Shown here: one piece after another, positions 26,921 to 37,835 of the stretch
Position numbering within the stretch: the first letter of the stretch is position 1
Layout: the number at the start of each line of letters is the position of its first letter
Source of the DNA: Mannheimia cairinae
Lineage (GTDB): Bacteria; Pseudomonadota; Gammaproteobacteria; Enterobacterales; Pasteurellaceae
DNA: 64,000 nt
Direction of reading: 5' to 3'
NCBI RefSeq assembly: GCF_028649535.1
Contig: NZ_JAQSJE010000004.1
Location: 62,001 to 126,000 of the forward strand
Notes under the pieces: model-generated
What the model saw: only the letters and a program-made list of their open reading frames with translations
What the model was told of the DNA's origin: nothing
The model's database searches: none
Made by a program: the position numbers and the translations under genes

Positions 26921-26959
26921 AATTCCCCTCTTTAGCAAAGAGGGGCTAGGGGAGATTTG
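26921..26959 (+). repeat. Copy C of the dispersed palindromic repeat, murE-murF gap
   Basis: Core CCCCTCTTTAGCAAAGAGGG, then GCTAGGGGAGATTTG. It differs from the zwf-pgl copy at only a few positions. With the inverted copy at 26800-26836 it encloses 84 bp of sequence with no gene or feature I can see. Confidence 0.85.
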
Positions 26960-27012
26960 GCAGACTTAATTTCGGTTCATAAGAAATTTTATATATTTAA
27001 AAGAAAAACAAA

Positions 27013-28407
27013 ATGATAAAACTAACCACTCAGCAAATTGCTGATATTTTAAAAGCTAAACTCATCGGGCGTGGCGATATTGTGGTGGAGACAACCAGTA
27101 CAGACACTCGTCAAGCGATTGAAAATGGCTTGTTTTTTGCATTAAAGGGCGAGAACTTTGATGCACATAATTATCTCGAAAATGCAGTGGCTCAAGGTTG
27201 TGTTGCCGTTGTGGTTGAGCGTGAGTGTGAAATTAATGTGCCACAAATTGTGGTGGCGAATACTCGCTTGGCATTAGGCGAATTGGCTAAATGGTTAAAA
27301 GCGAAACTGAATCCAAAAACTGTTGCGATGACAGGCTCTTCCGGTAAAACAACGGTAAAAGAGATGACGGCAAAAATTTTGCAAAAAATGACCGCTTGTG
27401 ATGATGAGGTGCTTTATACATTTGGTAACTTAAACAATGATTTAGGCGTGCCGATGACCTTACTTCGTTTAACTGAACAGCATAAGTATGCAGTGGTTGA
27501 ATTAGGGGCAAATCATATTGGCGAGATTGCCTATACTACCGAAATTACCCAACCCGATGCTTGTTTAGTCAATAATGTCGCACCTGCTCATTTAGAAGGT
27601 TTTGGCTCTCTTGCAGGTGTTGCTCAGGCGAAAGGCGAAATTTATCGAGGATTGAAAGCAGACGGTAAGGCGATTGTAAATCTAGCTTTTTATTACCCTG
27701 AGTGGCAAAAAGAGATTGGCTCTCACGAAATGCAATCTTTCTCTTATATTGGTTCAGATAAAGATTCTTATGCCGATTATTGGGCGGAGAATGTGCAACT
27801 TCACTTGGCTGGTTCACGCTTTACGCTCCATACACCACAGGGCGAGGTTGAAATTGAGCTACCTTATTTAGGTAAGCACAATGTGAGCAATGCTTTAGCA
27901 GCAACTTCGCTTGCAATGTCTGTTGGAGCGACTTTAGAAGCTGTAAAAGCAGGGCTTGAGCAGCGTTCAATGGTGAAAGGTCGTTTATTCCCAGTGCAAA
28001 TCAATGAGCATTGCCTGTTTATTGATGACACTTACAATGCAAATGTCGATTCAATGAAATCGGCGATTTCAGTATTAGAAAATTATCCCGCATACCGAAT
28101 TTTTGTGGTAGCGGATATGGGAGAGCTTGGAGAAGAAAGCGGAGCTTGCCACCAAGAAGTTGCAGATTTTGCAAAAGAGGCAAATTTAGATTTGATTGTG
28201 AGTTTTGGTAAAGAGAGTGCTGTGATTAGTCAGAATTCTGAACATCATTTTACCGATAAGCAAAAAATGGTTGAATTCTTAACGCCAATTATTTTGCAAA
28301 AAGTAGAACAAAAACAACCGCTTGTATTATTAGCGAAAGGCTCCCGTAGCCAAAAAATGGAAACCGTGATTTCCGAACTTTGTAAATTATTTAACCTAAA
28401 TTTCTAA
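27013..28407 (+). CDS. murF: UDP-MurNAc-tripeptide D-alanyl-D-alanine ligase
   Basis: MurF adds D-Ala-D-Ala to complete the UDP-MurNAc pentapeptide. The 464 residues include STDTRQAIENGLFFALKGENFD, ATP loop TGSSGKTTVKEM, ELGANHIGEI and DDTYNANVDSMKSAI, all family motifs. The start lacks a strong ribosome binding site. It is followed 17 bp later by mraY. Confidence 0.97.
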   Translation: MIKLTTQQIADILKAKLIGRGDIVVETTSTDTRQAIENGLFFALKGENFDAHNYLENAVAQGCVAVVVERECEINVPQIVVANTRLALGELAKWLKAKLNPKTVAMTGSSGKTTVKEMTAKILQKMTACDDEVLYTFGNLNNDLGVPMTLLRLTEQHKYAVVELGANHIGEIAYTTEITQPDACLVNNVAPAHLEGFGSLAGVAQAKGEIYRGLKADGKAIVNLAFYYPEWQKEIGSHEMQSFSYIGSDKDSYADYWAENVQLHLAGSRFTLHTPQGEVEIELPYLGKHNVSNALAATSLAMSVGATLEAVKAGLEQRSMVKGRLFPVQINEHCLFIDDTYNANVDSMKSAISVLENYPAYRIFVVADMGELGEESGACHQEVADFAKEANLDLIVSFGKESAVISQNSEHHFTDKQKMVEFLTPIILQKVEQKQPLVLLAKGSRSQKMETVISELCKLFNLNF

Positions 28408-28424
28408 TTTTTAAGGACTAAACA

Positions 28425-29507
28425 ATGCTAGTTTGGCTTGCAGAATATCTTGTTCAATATAACACTATATTTAATGTTATCTCTTATATTACCTTTCGTG
28501 CCATTATGGCATTATTAACCGCAATGGGCATCGGGCTTTGGATTGGGCCAAAAGTGATTCGTCGTTTACAGATTCTAAAATTCGGCCAAGAAGTGCGTAA
28601 TGATGGCCCAGAAAGCCACTTTAAGAAACGTGGTACACCAACAATGGGCGGGGTAATGATTCTTGCAGCTATTGGTATTAGTGCATTACTTTGGGCTGAT
28701 TTACGTAATTCTTATGTTTGGTTCACCTTATTTGTCCTATTTGGATATGGAGCCGTTGGTTTTGTAGATGATTACCGCAAAATCGCCCGTAAAAATACTG
28801 ATGGTTTAATTGCTCGTTGGAAATATTTTTGGCTGTCAGCGATTGCGTTAGTTGCAGTATTTGGAATGTATGCTGCAGGTAAAGACACGGCGGCGACTCA
28901 GTTAGTTGTGCCGTTTTTTAAAGATCTAATGCCTCAACTTGGTTTATTTTATATTGTATTAGCTTATTTTGTTATTGTCGGAACGAGTAATGCTGTAAAT
29001 TTAACGGATGGTTTAGATGGCTTAGCTATCGTACCTATTATTATGGTTGCATCAGCCTTTGCGTTAATTGCTTGGGCAACAGGTAACTTTAATTTTGCAG
29101 ACTATTTACATATTCCATTTATTCCAAATGCTGGCGAATTAGTAATTTTATGTACAGCTATTGTCGGTGCTGGTTTAGGATTCTTATGGTATAACACTTA
29201 TCCAGCACAGGTATTTATGGGCGATGTTGGCTCACTCTCTTTAGGTGGAGCTTTAGGTGTTATCGCAGTGCTTGTTCGCCAAGAATTATTATTAGTGGTA
29301 ATGGGGGGGGTATTTGTGGTTGAAGCTCTTTCCGTTATTTTACAGGTTGGTTCTTATAAATTACGTCAAAAACGAATTTTTAGAATGGCACCTATTCATC
29401 ACCATTTTGAATTAAAAGGTTGGCCAGAGCCACGAGTTATTGTCCGCTTTTGGATAATCACATTAATGTTGGTGCTAATCGGTTTAGTCACTCTTAAATT
29501 ACGTTAA
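28425..29507 (+). CDS. mraY: Phospho-MurNAc-pentapeptide translocase
   Basis: MraY joins phospho-MurNAc-pentapeptide to undecaprenyl phosphate, giving lipid I, in the inner membrane. The 360-residue protein is polytopic (about ten TM segments) and has the catalytic loops [34 protein letters not shown] with its Asp residues, [12 protein letters not shown] and [14 protein letters not shown]. Length equals E. coli MraY. A terminator-like hairpin follows the stop. Confidence 0.97.
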   Translation: MLVWLAEYLVQYNTIFNVISYITFRAIMALLTAMGIGLWIGPKVIRRLQILKFGQEVRNDGPESHFKKRGTPTMGGVMILAAIGISALLWADLRNSYVWFTLFVLFGYGAVGFVDDYRKIARKNTDGLIARWKYFWLSAIALVAVFGMYAAGKDTAATQLVVPFFKDLMPQLGLFYIVLAYFVIVGTSNAVNLTDGLDGLAIVPIIMVASAFALIAWATGNFNFADYLHIPFIPNAGELVILCTAIVGAGLGFLWYNTYPAQVFMGDVGSLSLGGALGVIAVLVRQELLLVVMGGVFVVEALSVILQVGSYKLRQKRIFRMAPIHHHFELKGWPEPRVIVRFWIITLMLVLIGLVTLKLR

Positions 29508-29509
29508 AT

Positions 29510-29547
29510 AAGGTGCATTTTTGAATGCACCTTTGATTGTTTTTTTG
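29510..29547 (+). terminator. Terminator-like hairpin inside the dcw cluster, between mraY and murD
   Basis: AAGGTGCATT (29510-29519) and AATGCACCTT (29524-29533) form a perfect 10-bp stem with a TTTG loop, followed by TGATTGTTTTTTT. It starts 2 bp after the mraY stop. Because murD follows on the same strand, it should act as an attenuator or partial terminator. Confidence 0.7.
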
Positions 29548-29591
29548 ACCTATCAAGCCAAAGCGTGCTAGGTATTATTAGAGAGAATATT

Positions 29592-30893
29592 ATGCAAAAC
29601 CAATATCAAGACAAAACCGTTACTATTATCGGTTTAGGAACAACAGGCTTATCTTGTGTTGATTACTTTAAAAATAAAAAAGCTAAGATACAAGTTATTG
29701 ACACACGAGCTAACCCTACAGGAGCAGATAAGTTAGATAAAAATATTCCATTACACACAGGTAGTTTAAATAGTGAATGGCTACTTACATCGGATTTAAT
29801 TGTAATTAGTCCGGGTCTTGCACTTGCAACACCAGAAATTCAGCAAGCAATTCAAGCAGGTGTGGAAGTGGTTGGCGATGTTGAATTATTCTGCCGAGAG
29901 GCAAAAGCTCCGATTATTGCGATTACAGGCTCGAATGGTAAAAGCACAGTTACAACCCTAACCTATGAAATGGCAAAACAAGCTGGCTTAAAAGTTGGAA
30001 TGGGCGGTAATATTGGCGTACCAGTATTAAGCTTATTAAACGAAGAGTATGAATTATTTGTACTTGAACTTTCAAGCTTCCAATTAGAAACAACTGCCTC
30101 ACTCAAAGCCAAAGCAGCAACGGTGTTGAATATTAGTGAAGATCATATGGATCGTTACAATTCCATCGCAGATTATCGTGTAGCAAAATTGCGTATTTAT
30201 GACAATGCAGAAAATATTATTGTAAATGGCGAAGATACTCAGACTTACCCCGAACAAGCGGTCAAAAATGTGATTCGTTTTGCAGAACAAAATGCGGAAT
30301 ATACAGTAAGTAACGGCATTCTTTATTCAGGCAATATTGCGGTAATGAATACAAATAAAATGTTAATTTCAGGTCGCCACAATGAAATGAATGCCCTTGC
30401 TGCAATGGCATTGGCAGAGGCTGCAAATGTGCCAAGAGAAGGCATTGTAAAAGCGTTACAGATTTATGGCGGTTTACCACATCGTTTCCAAGCGGTTCCA
30501 ACTAATGATGGCGTGCGTTGGGTCAATGATTCAAAAGCGACTAATGTCGGTAGTACTGTAGCAGCATTAAATGGCTTAACGGTGGCAGGTACACTTTATT
30601 TATTACTTGGCGGAGACGGCAAAGCGGCAGATTTCTCAGAGTTAAAACCGTTAATTAACAAAGAAAATATTATTTGCTATTGCTTTGGGCAAGATGGTTC
30701 TGAACTTGCAAAATTAACCGAGCAGAGCGTGTTGGTTGAAACAATGCAACAAGCGGTTGAAGCCATTCGTCCAAAATTACAAAAAGGTGATATGGTTTTA
30801 CTTTCACCAGCTTGTGCAAGCTTAGATCAATTTAAAAACTTTGAACAACGTGGTGATGTCTTTATGGCACTAGCACAAGGGTTAGAGGCATAA
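29592..30893 (+). CDS. murD: UDP-MurNAc-L-alanine:D-glutamate ligase
   Basis: MurD adds D-Glu to UDP-MurNAc-L-Ala. From the ATG at 29592 (GAGAGAA upstream) the product has 433 residues; the open frame before it includes hairpin sequence. Motifs: VTIIGLGTTGLSCVDYF, ITGSNGKSTVTTLTYEM, LNISEDHMDRY, HRFQAV, NDSKATNVGSTVAAL and SPACASLDQFKNFEQRGDVF. The TAA shares its last A with the ftsW ATG, so the two are translationally coupled. Confidence 0.96.
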   Translation: MQNQYQDKTVTIIGLGTTGLSCVDYFKNKKAKIQVIDTRANPTGADKLDKNIPLHTGSLNSEWLLTSDLIVISPGLALATPEIQQAIQAGVEVVGDVELFCREAKAPIIAITGSNGKSTVTTLTYEMAKQAGLKVGMGGNIGVPVLSLLNEEYELFVLELSSFQLETTASLKAKAATVLNISEDHMDRYNSIADYRVAKLRIYDNAENIIVNGEDTQTYPEQAVKNVIRFAEQNAEYTVSNGILYSGNIAVMNTNKMLISGRHNEMNALAAMALAEAANVPREGIVKALQIYGGLPHRFQAVPTNDGVRWVNDSKATNVGSTVAALNGLTVAGTLYLLLGGDGKAADFSELKPLINKENIICYCFGQDGSELAKLTEQSVLVETMQQAVEAIRPKLQKGDMVLLSPACASLDQFKNFEQRGDVFMALAQGLEA

Positions 30894-32071
30894 TGTTAAA
30901 TAAAATTAAAACAGAATGGGATAAGTGGGGAAGGATTACTCCTACAAATTCACTTTATGATAGAACTTTAATTTGGCTATTTTTAGGTTTATTAATTATT
31001 GGTTTTGTAATGGTTACATCAGCCTCGATTCCAGTTAGTACAAGACTTTATAATGATCCATTCTATTTTGCAATTCGAGATGGGGTATATATTATCTCTT
31101 CACTTATTGCTTGTTATATAGCGGTACAAATTCCTATTGAAAAATGGGAAAGGCATAACATTTTTTTATTCTTTATTGCACTTGGTTTTTTGGTTGCAGT
31201 ATTAATTTTTGGACGTTCTATCAATGGTGCTGTGCGTTGGATTCCTCTTGGAATCATCAATTTCCAACCTGCTGAGCTAGCCAAACTCGCCATCATTTGC
31301 TACTTTGCCGGTTTTTATGTTCGGAAATATGACGAAATTCTAACTGAAACAGTAAGTTTTTGGCGACCAGCCGTTATTCTATCTGTTTTCGGTATTCTAT
31401 TGAATTTGCAGCCTGATCTAGGCAGTACGATAGTATTATTTGTACTGACATTTTCGATGTTATTCATTGTTGGGGCAAAATTAATGCAGTTTATGTTCTT
31501 AGTTATTGCTGCTGTTGCTTTATTTGTTGTTTTAGTCCTCACTTCTGAATATCGTCTTAAGCGGGTAACATCTTATCGAGATCCTTTTGCCGACGCTTAT
31601 GGTGATGGTTTCCAACTTTCTAACTCACAAATGGCATTTGGACAAGGTGAATTCTGGGGACAAGGATTAGGAAATTCTGTACAAAAATTAGAATATTTAC
31701 CAGAAGCACATACTGACTTTGTAATGGCGGTAATTGGCGAGGAATTTGGTTTCTTCGGTATTATCTGCATTGTACTTTTATTGGTATTGCTGACGGTGAG
31801 AGCCTTAAAAATTAGTAAGGAATCATTGGTGTTAGAAGAACGTTTTAAAGGTTATATGGCATTTGGAATAGGCATTTGGATTTTCTTTCAAGGCTTTGTA
31901 AACCTAGGTGTCGCATCTGGTTTAGTACCAACTAAAGGTTTAACTTTTCCTTTGGTCAGCTATGGTGGTTCAAGTTTGGTTATTATGTCGGTTGCTATTG
32001 CAATACTTTTAAGAATTGACCACGAGAATCGAGCTGAAAGAATGGGGCACGCAAAGATTAAGACATCTTAA
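30893..32071 (+). CDS. ftsW: Septal peptidoglycan glycosyltransferase FtsW
   Basis: FtsW is the SEDS-family polymerase that builds septal glycan with FtsI. The 392-residue protein has about ten TM segments; SEDS motifs include NGAVRWIPLGIINFQPAE, LQPDLGSTIVLF, AHTDFVMAVIGEEFGF and PLVSYGGSSLVIMSVAI. The start overlaps the murD stop by one base. Confidence 0.96.
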   Translation: MLNKIKTEWDKWGRITPTNSLYDRTLIWLFLGLLIIGFVMVTSASIPVSTRLYNDPFYFAIRDGVYIISSLIACYIAVQIPIEKWERHNIFLFFIALGFLVAVLIFGRSINGAVRWIPLGIINFQPAELAKLAIICYFAGFYVRKYDEILTETVSFWRPAVILSVFGILLNLQPDLGSTIVLFVLTFSMLFIVGAKLMQFMFLVIAAVALFVVLVLTSEYRLKRVTSYRDPFADAYGDGFQLSNSQMAFGQGEFWGQGLGNSVQKLEYLPEAHTDFVMAVIGEEFGFFGIICIVLLLVLLTVRALKISKESLVLEERFKGYMAFGIGIWIFFQGFVNLGVASGLVPTKGLTFPLVSYGGSSLVIMSVAIAILLRIDHENRAERMGHAKIKTS

Positions 32072-32184
32072 AAAGCAAGCGGTCTCTTTTTTATAAAATT
32101 TTGCAAAGATTTATTGATTGATATTCTCCAAGATAGATAAAAATCAAGTAAAATATAACGTTTTTTCATAATAATAGGCTAAAA

Positions 32185-33240
32185 ATGACTAAAAAATTAT
32201 TAGTAATGGCTGGCGGAACAGGCGGACACGTATTCCCTGCTATTGCTGTTGCAAGAGAGCTGCAAAAACAAGGCTGGCAAATTCGTTGGTTAGGTACGAA
32301 AGATAGAATGGAAGCCACTCTAGTGCCTAAGCACGGAATTGAGATCGATTTTATTGAAATCTCAGGATTAAGAGGAAAAGGTTTAGGTGCGTTATTAAAG
32401 GCTCCTTTTGCTATTTTTAAAGCGGTTCTGCAGGCTCGAAAAATCATTAAAAATTACCAGCCTGATGCCGTGCTTGGTATGGGCGGGTATGTCTCTGGGC
32501 CTGGTGGCATTGCAGCTAAACTTTGTGGTGTGCCAGTAGTTTTACACGAGCAAAATGCAGTAGCAGGGCTAACAAATGTATGGCTTTCTAAAGTAGCTCG
32601 CAGAGTACTTCAAGCATTTCCAACGGCATTTAAAGATGTAGAAGTTGTTGGCAACCCAGTGCGTGAAGATTTATCTGCCTTACCACCACCTGAGCAACGC
32701 TTTCTTGAACGAGGTTATCCTATCAATATTTTAGTGATGGGGGGCAGCCAAGGTGCAAGAGTCATTAATCAAACAGTGCCAGAAGTCGCAAAAGTATTAG
32801 GCAATAATGTTTTTATTAGTCATCAAGTCGGAAAAGGTAACTTAGCAGGCATTGCAGAAGTTTACCAACAAACTGGTAATGGTATTGCTTCGGAATTTAT
32901 TGATGATATGAAAGCTGCTTATGAATGGGCTGATTTAGTAATTTGCCGTTCAGGTGCTTTAACTGTATGTGAAATTGCAGCAGTTGGCTTACCAGCGATT
33001 TTTGTGCCGTTCCAACATAAAGATAGACAACAGTTTTTAAACGCAAACTATTTAGCTGAAGCAGGTGCAGCAGTTATTATTGAGCAGGTTGATTTTAACC
33101 CGGAGTCTTTACTCAAAGCATTAGAGCCATTAATTGCAGATAGACAAAAATTATTAGAAATGGCAATAAAAGCACGAGCTAAGGCAACACCTACAGCAGC
33201 CCAACGTGTTGCTGAAGTTATTATTCAAGAATCGAATTAA
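32185..33240 (+). CDS. murG: UDP-GlcNAc:lipid I N-acetylglucosaminyltransferase
   Basis: MurG converts lipid I to lipid II at the cytoplasmic face of the membrane. The 351 residues start with the glycine-rich loop [16 protein letters not shown], then [37 protein letters not shown] and [15 protein letters not shown], all family motifs of this GT-B enzyme. The 113-bp gap to ftsW contains one uptake signal (CAAGCGGTCT). Confidence 0.97.
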   Translation: MTKKLLVMAGGTGGHVFPAIAVARELQKQGWQIRWLGTKDRMEATLVPKHGIEIDFIEISGLRGKGLGALLKAPFAIFKAVLQARKIIKNYQPDAVLGMGGYVSGPGGIAAKLCGVPVVLHEQNAVAGLTNVWLSKVARRVLQAFPTAFKDVEVVGNPVREDLSALPPPEQRFLERGYPINILVMGGSQGARVINQTVPEVAKVLGNNVFISHQVGKGNLAGIAEVYQQTGNGIASEFIDDMKAAYEWADLVICRSGALTVCEIAAVGLPAIFVPFQHKDRQQFLNANYLAEAGAAVIIEQVDFNPESLLKALEPLIADRQKLLEMAIKARAKATPTAAQRVAEVIIQESN

Positions 33241-33246
33241 GTCATT

Positions 33247-33304
33247 ACAAGCGGTCTAATTTTGTGTGAATTTTGCAAAAATATAAATAATTCTCACCGC
33301 TTGT
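33247..33304 (+). repeat. Inverted uptake-signal pair between murG and murC
   Basis: ACAAGCGGT (33247-33255) and ACCGCTTGT (33296-33304) are perfect inverted arms with TTTTGCAAAAA in the loop. It lies inside the dcw cluster and could lower transcription into murC. Confidence 0.65.
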
Positions 33305-33326
33305 TAAATTAATAGCAGGATAAAAT

Positions 33327-34754
33327 ATGAAAAATTTCCAAGATAAGGTTAAAAAGTTAGTCCCTGAAATGCGTCGTGTAAACCAAATCCACTTTATTGG
33401 TATTGGTGGTGCGGGTATGAGCGGTATTGCAGAGGTGTTATTAAACGAAGGCTACCAAATTTCAGGTTCAGATATTGCAGATGGTCTGGTAACGCAGCGT
33501 TTATCAGCAGCAGGGGCTAAAGTCTTTATTGGGCATCAAGCTGAAAATGTAGCTGGTGCAAGCGTTGTAGTGGTTTCGACTGCGATTGACGAAACTAATC
33601 CTGAAATTATTGCTGCTCGTGAGGCGAGAATTCCTGTTATTCGTCGTGCAGAAATGTTAGCGGAAATTATGCGTTTTCGTCACGGTATTGCGATTGCGGG
33701 CACACACGGTAAAACAACGACAACTGCAATGGTTTCAATGATCTACACGGAAGCTAAATTAGATCCGACTTTTGTAAATGGTGGTTTAGTTAAATCGGCA
33801 GGTAAAAATGCTCATCTAGGTGCAAGCCGCTATTTAATTGCTGAAGCTGATGAAAGTGATGCCTCTTTCTTACATTTACAACCAATGGTTTCAGTAGTTA
33901 CCAATATTGAACCTGACCATATGGATACTTATGGCGGCGATTTTGAAAAAATGAAAGATACTTACGTTAAATTTCTACGTAACTTACCTTTCTATGGTTT
34001 AGCGGTAATGTGTGCTGATGATGAAACGGTAATGGAAATTGCTCCTCGTGTTGGCAGACAGGTCGTGACCTATGGTTTTAATGAGAACGCTGATTATCGT
34101 ATTGAAGATTACCAACAAACAGGGTTCCAAGGGCATTATACGGTGGTTTGTCCAAGTGGCGAGCGTATTGATGTACTGTTGAATGTACCTGGTATGCATA
34201 ATGCGTTAAATGCAACAGCAGCTTTGGCGGTAGCAAAAGAAGAAGGAATTGGAAATGAAGCTATTTTAGCAGCCCTTGCGGATTTCCAAGGTGCAGGTCG
34301 CCGTTTTGATCAGTTAGGATCATTTATTCGCCCGAATGGTAAAATTATGTTAGTGGATGACTATGGTCATCACCCTACAGAAGTAGATGTAACGATTCAA
34401 GCGGCCCGTCAAGGCTGGGAAAATAAACGTGTAGTGATGATTTTCCAACCTCATCGTTATTCAAGAACCCGAGATCTTTTTGATGAATTTGTGCAAGTGC
34501 TTTCTAAAGTAGATGCATTAATTTTATTAGATGTTTATGCGGCAGGGGAAGCACCTATTGTTGGAGCGGATAGTAAAGCCCTAGCTCGTTCAATTCGTAA
34601 TTTAGGTAAAGTTGATCCTATTTTAGTTTCAGATACGGAACAATTAGGCAATGTGTTAGATCAGATTATTCAAGATGGCGATTTGATTTTAGCTCAAGGT
34701 GCGGGAAGTGTAAGCCGTATTTCTCGTGGTTTAGCTGAAAGTTGGAAAGCATAG
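33327..34754 (+). CDS. murC: UDP-MurNAc:L-alanine ligase
   Basis: MurC adds L-Ala to UDP-MurNAc, the first peptide step. The 475 residues include [18 protein letters not shown], the ATP loop [39 protein letters not shown] and [15 protein letters not shown] 53-bp gap with an AAAGGA site separates it from ddl. Confidence 0.97.
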   Translation: MKNFQDKVKKLVPEMRRVNQIHFIGIGGAGMSGIAEVLLNEGYQISGSDIADGLVTQRLSAAGAKVFIGHQAENVAGASVVVVSTAIDETNPEIIAAREARIPVIRRAEMLAEIMRFRHGIAIAGTHGKTTTTAMVSMIYTEAKLDPTFVNGGLVKSAGKNAHLGASRYLIAEADESDASFLHLQPMVSVVTNIEPDHMDTYGGDFEKMKDTYVKFLRNLPFYGLAVMCADDETVMEIAPRVGRQVVTYGFNENADYRIEDYQQTGFQGHYTVVCPSGERIDVLLNVPGMHNALNATAALAVAKEEGIGNEAILAALADFQGAGRRFDQLGSFIRPNGKIMLVDDYGHHPTEVDVTIQAARQGWENKRVVMIFQPHRYSRTRDLFDEFVQVLSKVDALILLDVYAAGEAPIVGADSKALARSIRNLGKVDPILVSDTEQLGNVLDQIIQDGDLILAQGAGSVSRISRGLAESWKA

Positions 34755-34807
34755 TTGTAATTACTGGTTCTAATTTGTAGAAAGATTAGATCGTAAAAGG
34801 ATATAAA

Positions 34808-35719
34808 ATGAGTATTAAAAACGAAAAAATAGCGGTGCTATTTGGCGGTGTTTCTCAAGAGCGTGAAGTTTCGCTTAATTCTGGAGCTGCAGTAACAGAA
34901 GCACTAAAAAGCTTAGGGTATGATGTTGAACCTATTGATACTAAAGAATTCCCTGTTGAAAAATTAAAAGAAAAAGGCATTCAACGTGTTTTTAATATTT
35001 TACACGGCGGTATAGGTGAAAACGGCGTATTACAAGGTGCATTAGAGCAAATGGGTATTCCTTATACTGGTTGTGGGGTAATGGCATCGGCAATTACGTT
35101 AGATAAATTCCGCACTAAATTATTATGGAATGCAGTAGGATTGCCGACTGCTGATATGGTAGTTGTGCAGCGTGGGCAAGCGGTCGATTTTGATGAGATT
35201 ATTGCAAAATTAGGTTTACCAGTTTTTGTAAAGCCATCTAGCGAGGGATCGAGTGTTGGTGTCTTTAAAGTAAAGACCAAAGAAGAACTTGAGCCAGCTA
35301 TTACTGAGGCACTTAAATTTGATTCAATAGTATTAGTTGAAGAGTTTTTAGCAGGCAGCGAGTATTCAGTGCCAGTGTTAGATGGCCAGGTTCTACCAGC
35401 GGTACAAGTTATTCCTGATGGCGAGTTTTATGACTATCACGCAAAATATGTATCAGATAATACTCAATACGTTGTTCCTGCTTTAAATGAAGAGCGTCAG
35501 GCTGAGGTAGCACAATTAGTTAAAGCTGCTTATGATGTTGTGGGGTGCCGTGGCTGGAGTCGTGTTGATGTAATGGAAGATAGTGAAGGGAAGTTTCGCT
35601 TGGTTGAGGTAAATACGAGTCCAGGAATGACCAGCCACAGTATTTTTCCTAAATCAGCAGCAACGGTTGGTATTTCGTTTGAGAAATTAGTCGAACGTGT
35701 ATTGGAGTTAAGTGCTTAA
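34808..35719 (+). CDS. ddl: D-alanine:D-alanine ligase
   Basis: Ddl makes the D-Ala-D-Ala dipeptide used by MurF. The 303-residue ATP-grasp protein shows [57 protein letters not shown] and [13 protein letters not shown]. Size and context correspond to DdlB of E. coli. Its TAA overlaps the ftsQ ATG by one base (TAATG), as with murD-ftsW. Confidence 0.96.
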   Translation: MSIKNEKIAVLFGGVSQEREVSLNSGAAVTEALKSLGYDVEPIDTKEFPVEKLKEKGIQRVFNILHGGIGENGVLQGALEQMGIPYTGCGVMASAITLDKFRTKLLWNAVGLPTADMVVVQRGQAVDFDEIIAKLGLPVFVKPSSEGSSVGVFKVKTKEELEPAITEALKFDSIVLVEEFLAGSEYSVPVLDGQVLPAVQVIPDGEFYDYHAKYVSDNTQYVVPALNEERQAEVAQLVKAAYDVVGCRGWSRVDVMEDSEGKFRLVEVNTSPGMTSHSIFPKSAATVGISFEKLVERVLELSA

Positions 35720-36510
35720 TGGGGCTTTTCCGCAAGAAAAACAGCACAAATGTGCGTTTGAATGTTATAAATCCAAAAACTTCGGTTTCTTCACGTAAAT
35801 GGCTAGTATTCATTAAGCCATTAATTGTGTTATTATGTACACTATTTCTATTTAGTATATATAGTAATTGGCAAAATATCCTCGAAAGTTGGGATAAAAA
35901 CCCTATTCGAGCTTATGCTTTAACGCATAAAACAGAATTTACAACAAATGCTGACATTCGTGAAACTTTATCGAAAGAACCTGCTCTAAAAGGATATTTC
36001 GGACAAAATATTCAAGAGGTTAAAGATAAGCTTTTATCAATCCCTTGGGTCAAAGATGTGGTCGTTCGTAAGCTTTATCCAGATCGTTTAAGTATCACCT
36101 TGGTTGAACATAAGCCTGTTGCTGTATGGAATGACACAAATTTTGTTTCAGAACAAGGTACTGTGTTCAGTTTGCCAAAAGATAGAGTAGATATTAAAGA
36201 TTTACCTTTGCTATATGGGCCAGATACGGAAGGCAAAAATGTGCTGGAAGCTTGGGCTAAAATAAAGGCGGACTTACACGCTCGGAATTTAGATTTAACC
36301 TCTATTTCTGTTGATAGCCGAGGTTCGTGGATTATCCGACTTTCTAATCAAGTTGAATTAAGATTAGGAAGAGGAGAGTGGACTTCTAAAATCGATCGTT
36401 TTGTAACAATTTTTCCTGAGATTAATGTACCAGAGGGGAGTAGGTTAGCTTACGTTGATTTGCGATATCCATATGGTGCAGCGGTGGGTTTCAGCCCTAT
36501 AAGAAATTAA
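35719..36510 (+). CDS. ftsQ: Cell division protein FtsQ
   Basis: FtsQ is a bitopic protein of the divisome that binds FtsB/FtsL. The 263 residues have a basic cytoplasmic tail, one TM segment (FIKPLIVLLCTLFLFSIY, about 31-48), a POTRA domain (with IPWVKDVVVRKLYPDRLSI, typical of its end) and the beta domain ending VDLRYPYGAAVGF. It starts within the ddl stop and lies 20 bp before ftsA. Confidence 0.94.
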   Translation: MGLFRKKNSTNVRLNVINPKTSVSSRKWLVFIKPLIVLLCTLFLFSIYSNWQNILESWDKNPIRAYALTHKTEFTTNADIRETLSKEPALKGYFGQNIQEVKDKLLSIPWVKDVVVRKLYPDRLSITLVEHKPVAVWNDTNFVSEQGTVFSLPKDRVDIKDLPLLYGPDTEGKNVLEAWAKIKADLHARNLDLTSISVDSRGSWIIRLSNQVELRLGRGEWTSKIDRFVTIFPEINVPEGSRLAYVDLRYPYGAAVGFSPIRN

Positions 36511-36530
36511 ACTGAGTAAATATAAATAAT

Positions 36531-37802
36531 ATGACGAAAGCTGTAGAATCAAAAATTATTGTTGGCCTAGATATTGGCACATCAAAGGTAGTCGCTGTTG
36601 TTGGTGAAGTCTTACCTGATGGTGTGATTAATGTAATGGGTGCCGGTGTTTGCCCTTCTAAAGGGGTAGATGGTGGTGGTGTTATTGATCTCAACGCTGC
36701 CGTAAACTCAATTCAGCGAGCTATTGAGCAGGCAGAATCTATTGCTGATTGCCAAATTATGGGCGTAACTTTGGCTATTTCTGGGCAACATATTGTTGGT
36801 TTAAATGAATTTGGATCCTCTACACTCTCAAATGGTATTGTAACTCAGGATAATATCGAAAGTGCTGTTGATATGGCTAAAGCTATTAAATTGCAAGATG
36901 GATTAGAAACGTTACATATGATCCCTCAGGAATATCACGTAGATAGATTACCAGCAACCAAAAATCCTATTGGGTTATCAGGAATGCGTTTACAAGTTCA
37001 AGCACATTTAATTGCTTGCCATCAAGCTTGGTTAAAAAATTTAAAAAATGCAGTAGAGCGTGCAAAATTAAAAGTTGATCAAGTTGTATTCTCTGGTCTA
37101 GCTTCTAGTTATTCTGTTTTAACAGAAGATGAGAAAGAACTTGGAGTCTGCTTGATTGATATTGGTGGTGGCACGATGGATGTTCTTGTTTACACCGATG
37201 GAGCTTTAAGATTTAGTAAAGTAATTCCATATGCAGGTAATAGCGTTACGGATTATTTAGCTCAAGTATTTACCACCTCTCGTCCAGAAGCTGAAAGTAT
37301 TAAAATAAATTATGGGAGTGCTATTTCGCCTCCAACGCATAACGCAGATAAAAAGATTGAAGTTGCAGGCTTAGGTGGAAGAATGGCTAGAACCTTTACT
37401 CGAGCACAAGTCGCGACAGTAACATCAAAATGTTATAATGATTTATTAAGTGTAATTGAAAGTGAATTAACTCAACTCAGACACGATTTATTCCAAAGAG
37501 GCATAAAACAAGAATTAATTGCTGGTATCGTGATTACAGGTGGTGGTTCACAAATTGAAGATATTGTAGAATGTGCAAAATCTATTTTTGGTTCTCAAGT
37601 ACGTGTGGGATATCCGCTAAATATTACAGGACTAACAGATTATGTGAATAAGCCTCAATATGCGACTGCATTAGGGCTTTTACAGTATAGTCATTATAAT
37701 TATACCGAACAGGGTATTATCGTAGATTCCGATGAAAACTTTTTAAGTGCTTTGGGACGTGGTACGAAAAAATTTATTGATATAATCAAAGCAAAATTTT
37801 AA
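36531..37802 (+). CDS. ftsA: Cell division protein FtsA
   Basis: FtsA is an actin-like ATPase that tethers FtsZ to the membrane. The 423 residues show the phosphate-1 motif VGLDIGTSKVVAVVGEV, LIDIGGGTMDVLVYTDG (phosphate-2), IVITGGGSQIEDIVE (adenosine motif) and an amphipathic C-terminal end (KKFIDIIKAKF) as membrane target. ftsZ follows 33 bp later. Confidence 0.96.
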   Translation: MTKAVESKIIVGLDIGTSKVVAVVGEVLPDGVINVMGAGVCPSKGVDGGGVIDLNAAVNSIQRAIEQAESIADCQIMGVTLAISGQHIVGLNEFGSSTLSNGIVTQDNIESAVDMAKAIKLQDGLETLHMIPQEYHVDRLPATKNPIGLSGMRLQVQAHLIACHQAWLKNLKNAVERAKLKVDQVVFSGLASSYSVLTEDEKELGVCLIDIGGGTMDVLVYTDGALRFSKVIPYAGNSVTDYLAQVFTTSRPEAESIKINYGSAISPPTHNADKKIEVAGLGGRMARTFTRAQVATVTSKCYNDLLSVIESELTQLRHDLFQRGIKQELIAGIVITGGGSQIEDIVECAKSIFGSQVRVGYPLNITGLTDYVNKPQYATALGLLQYSHYNYTEQGIIVDSDENFLSALGRGTKKFIDIIKAKF

Positions 37803-37835
37803 ATAGTGTGATTAAAAACACGCAGGGAGATAAAA

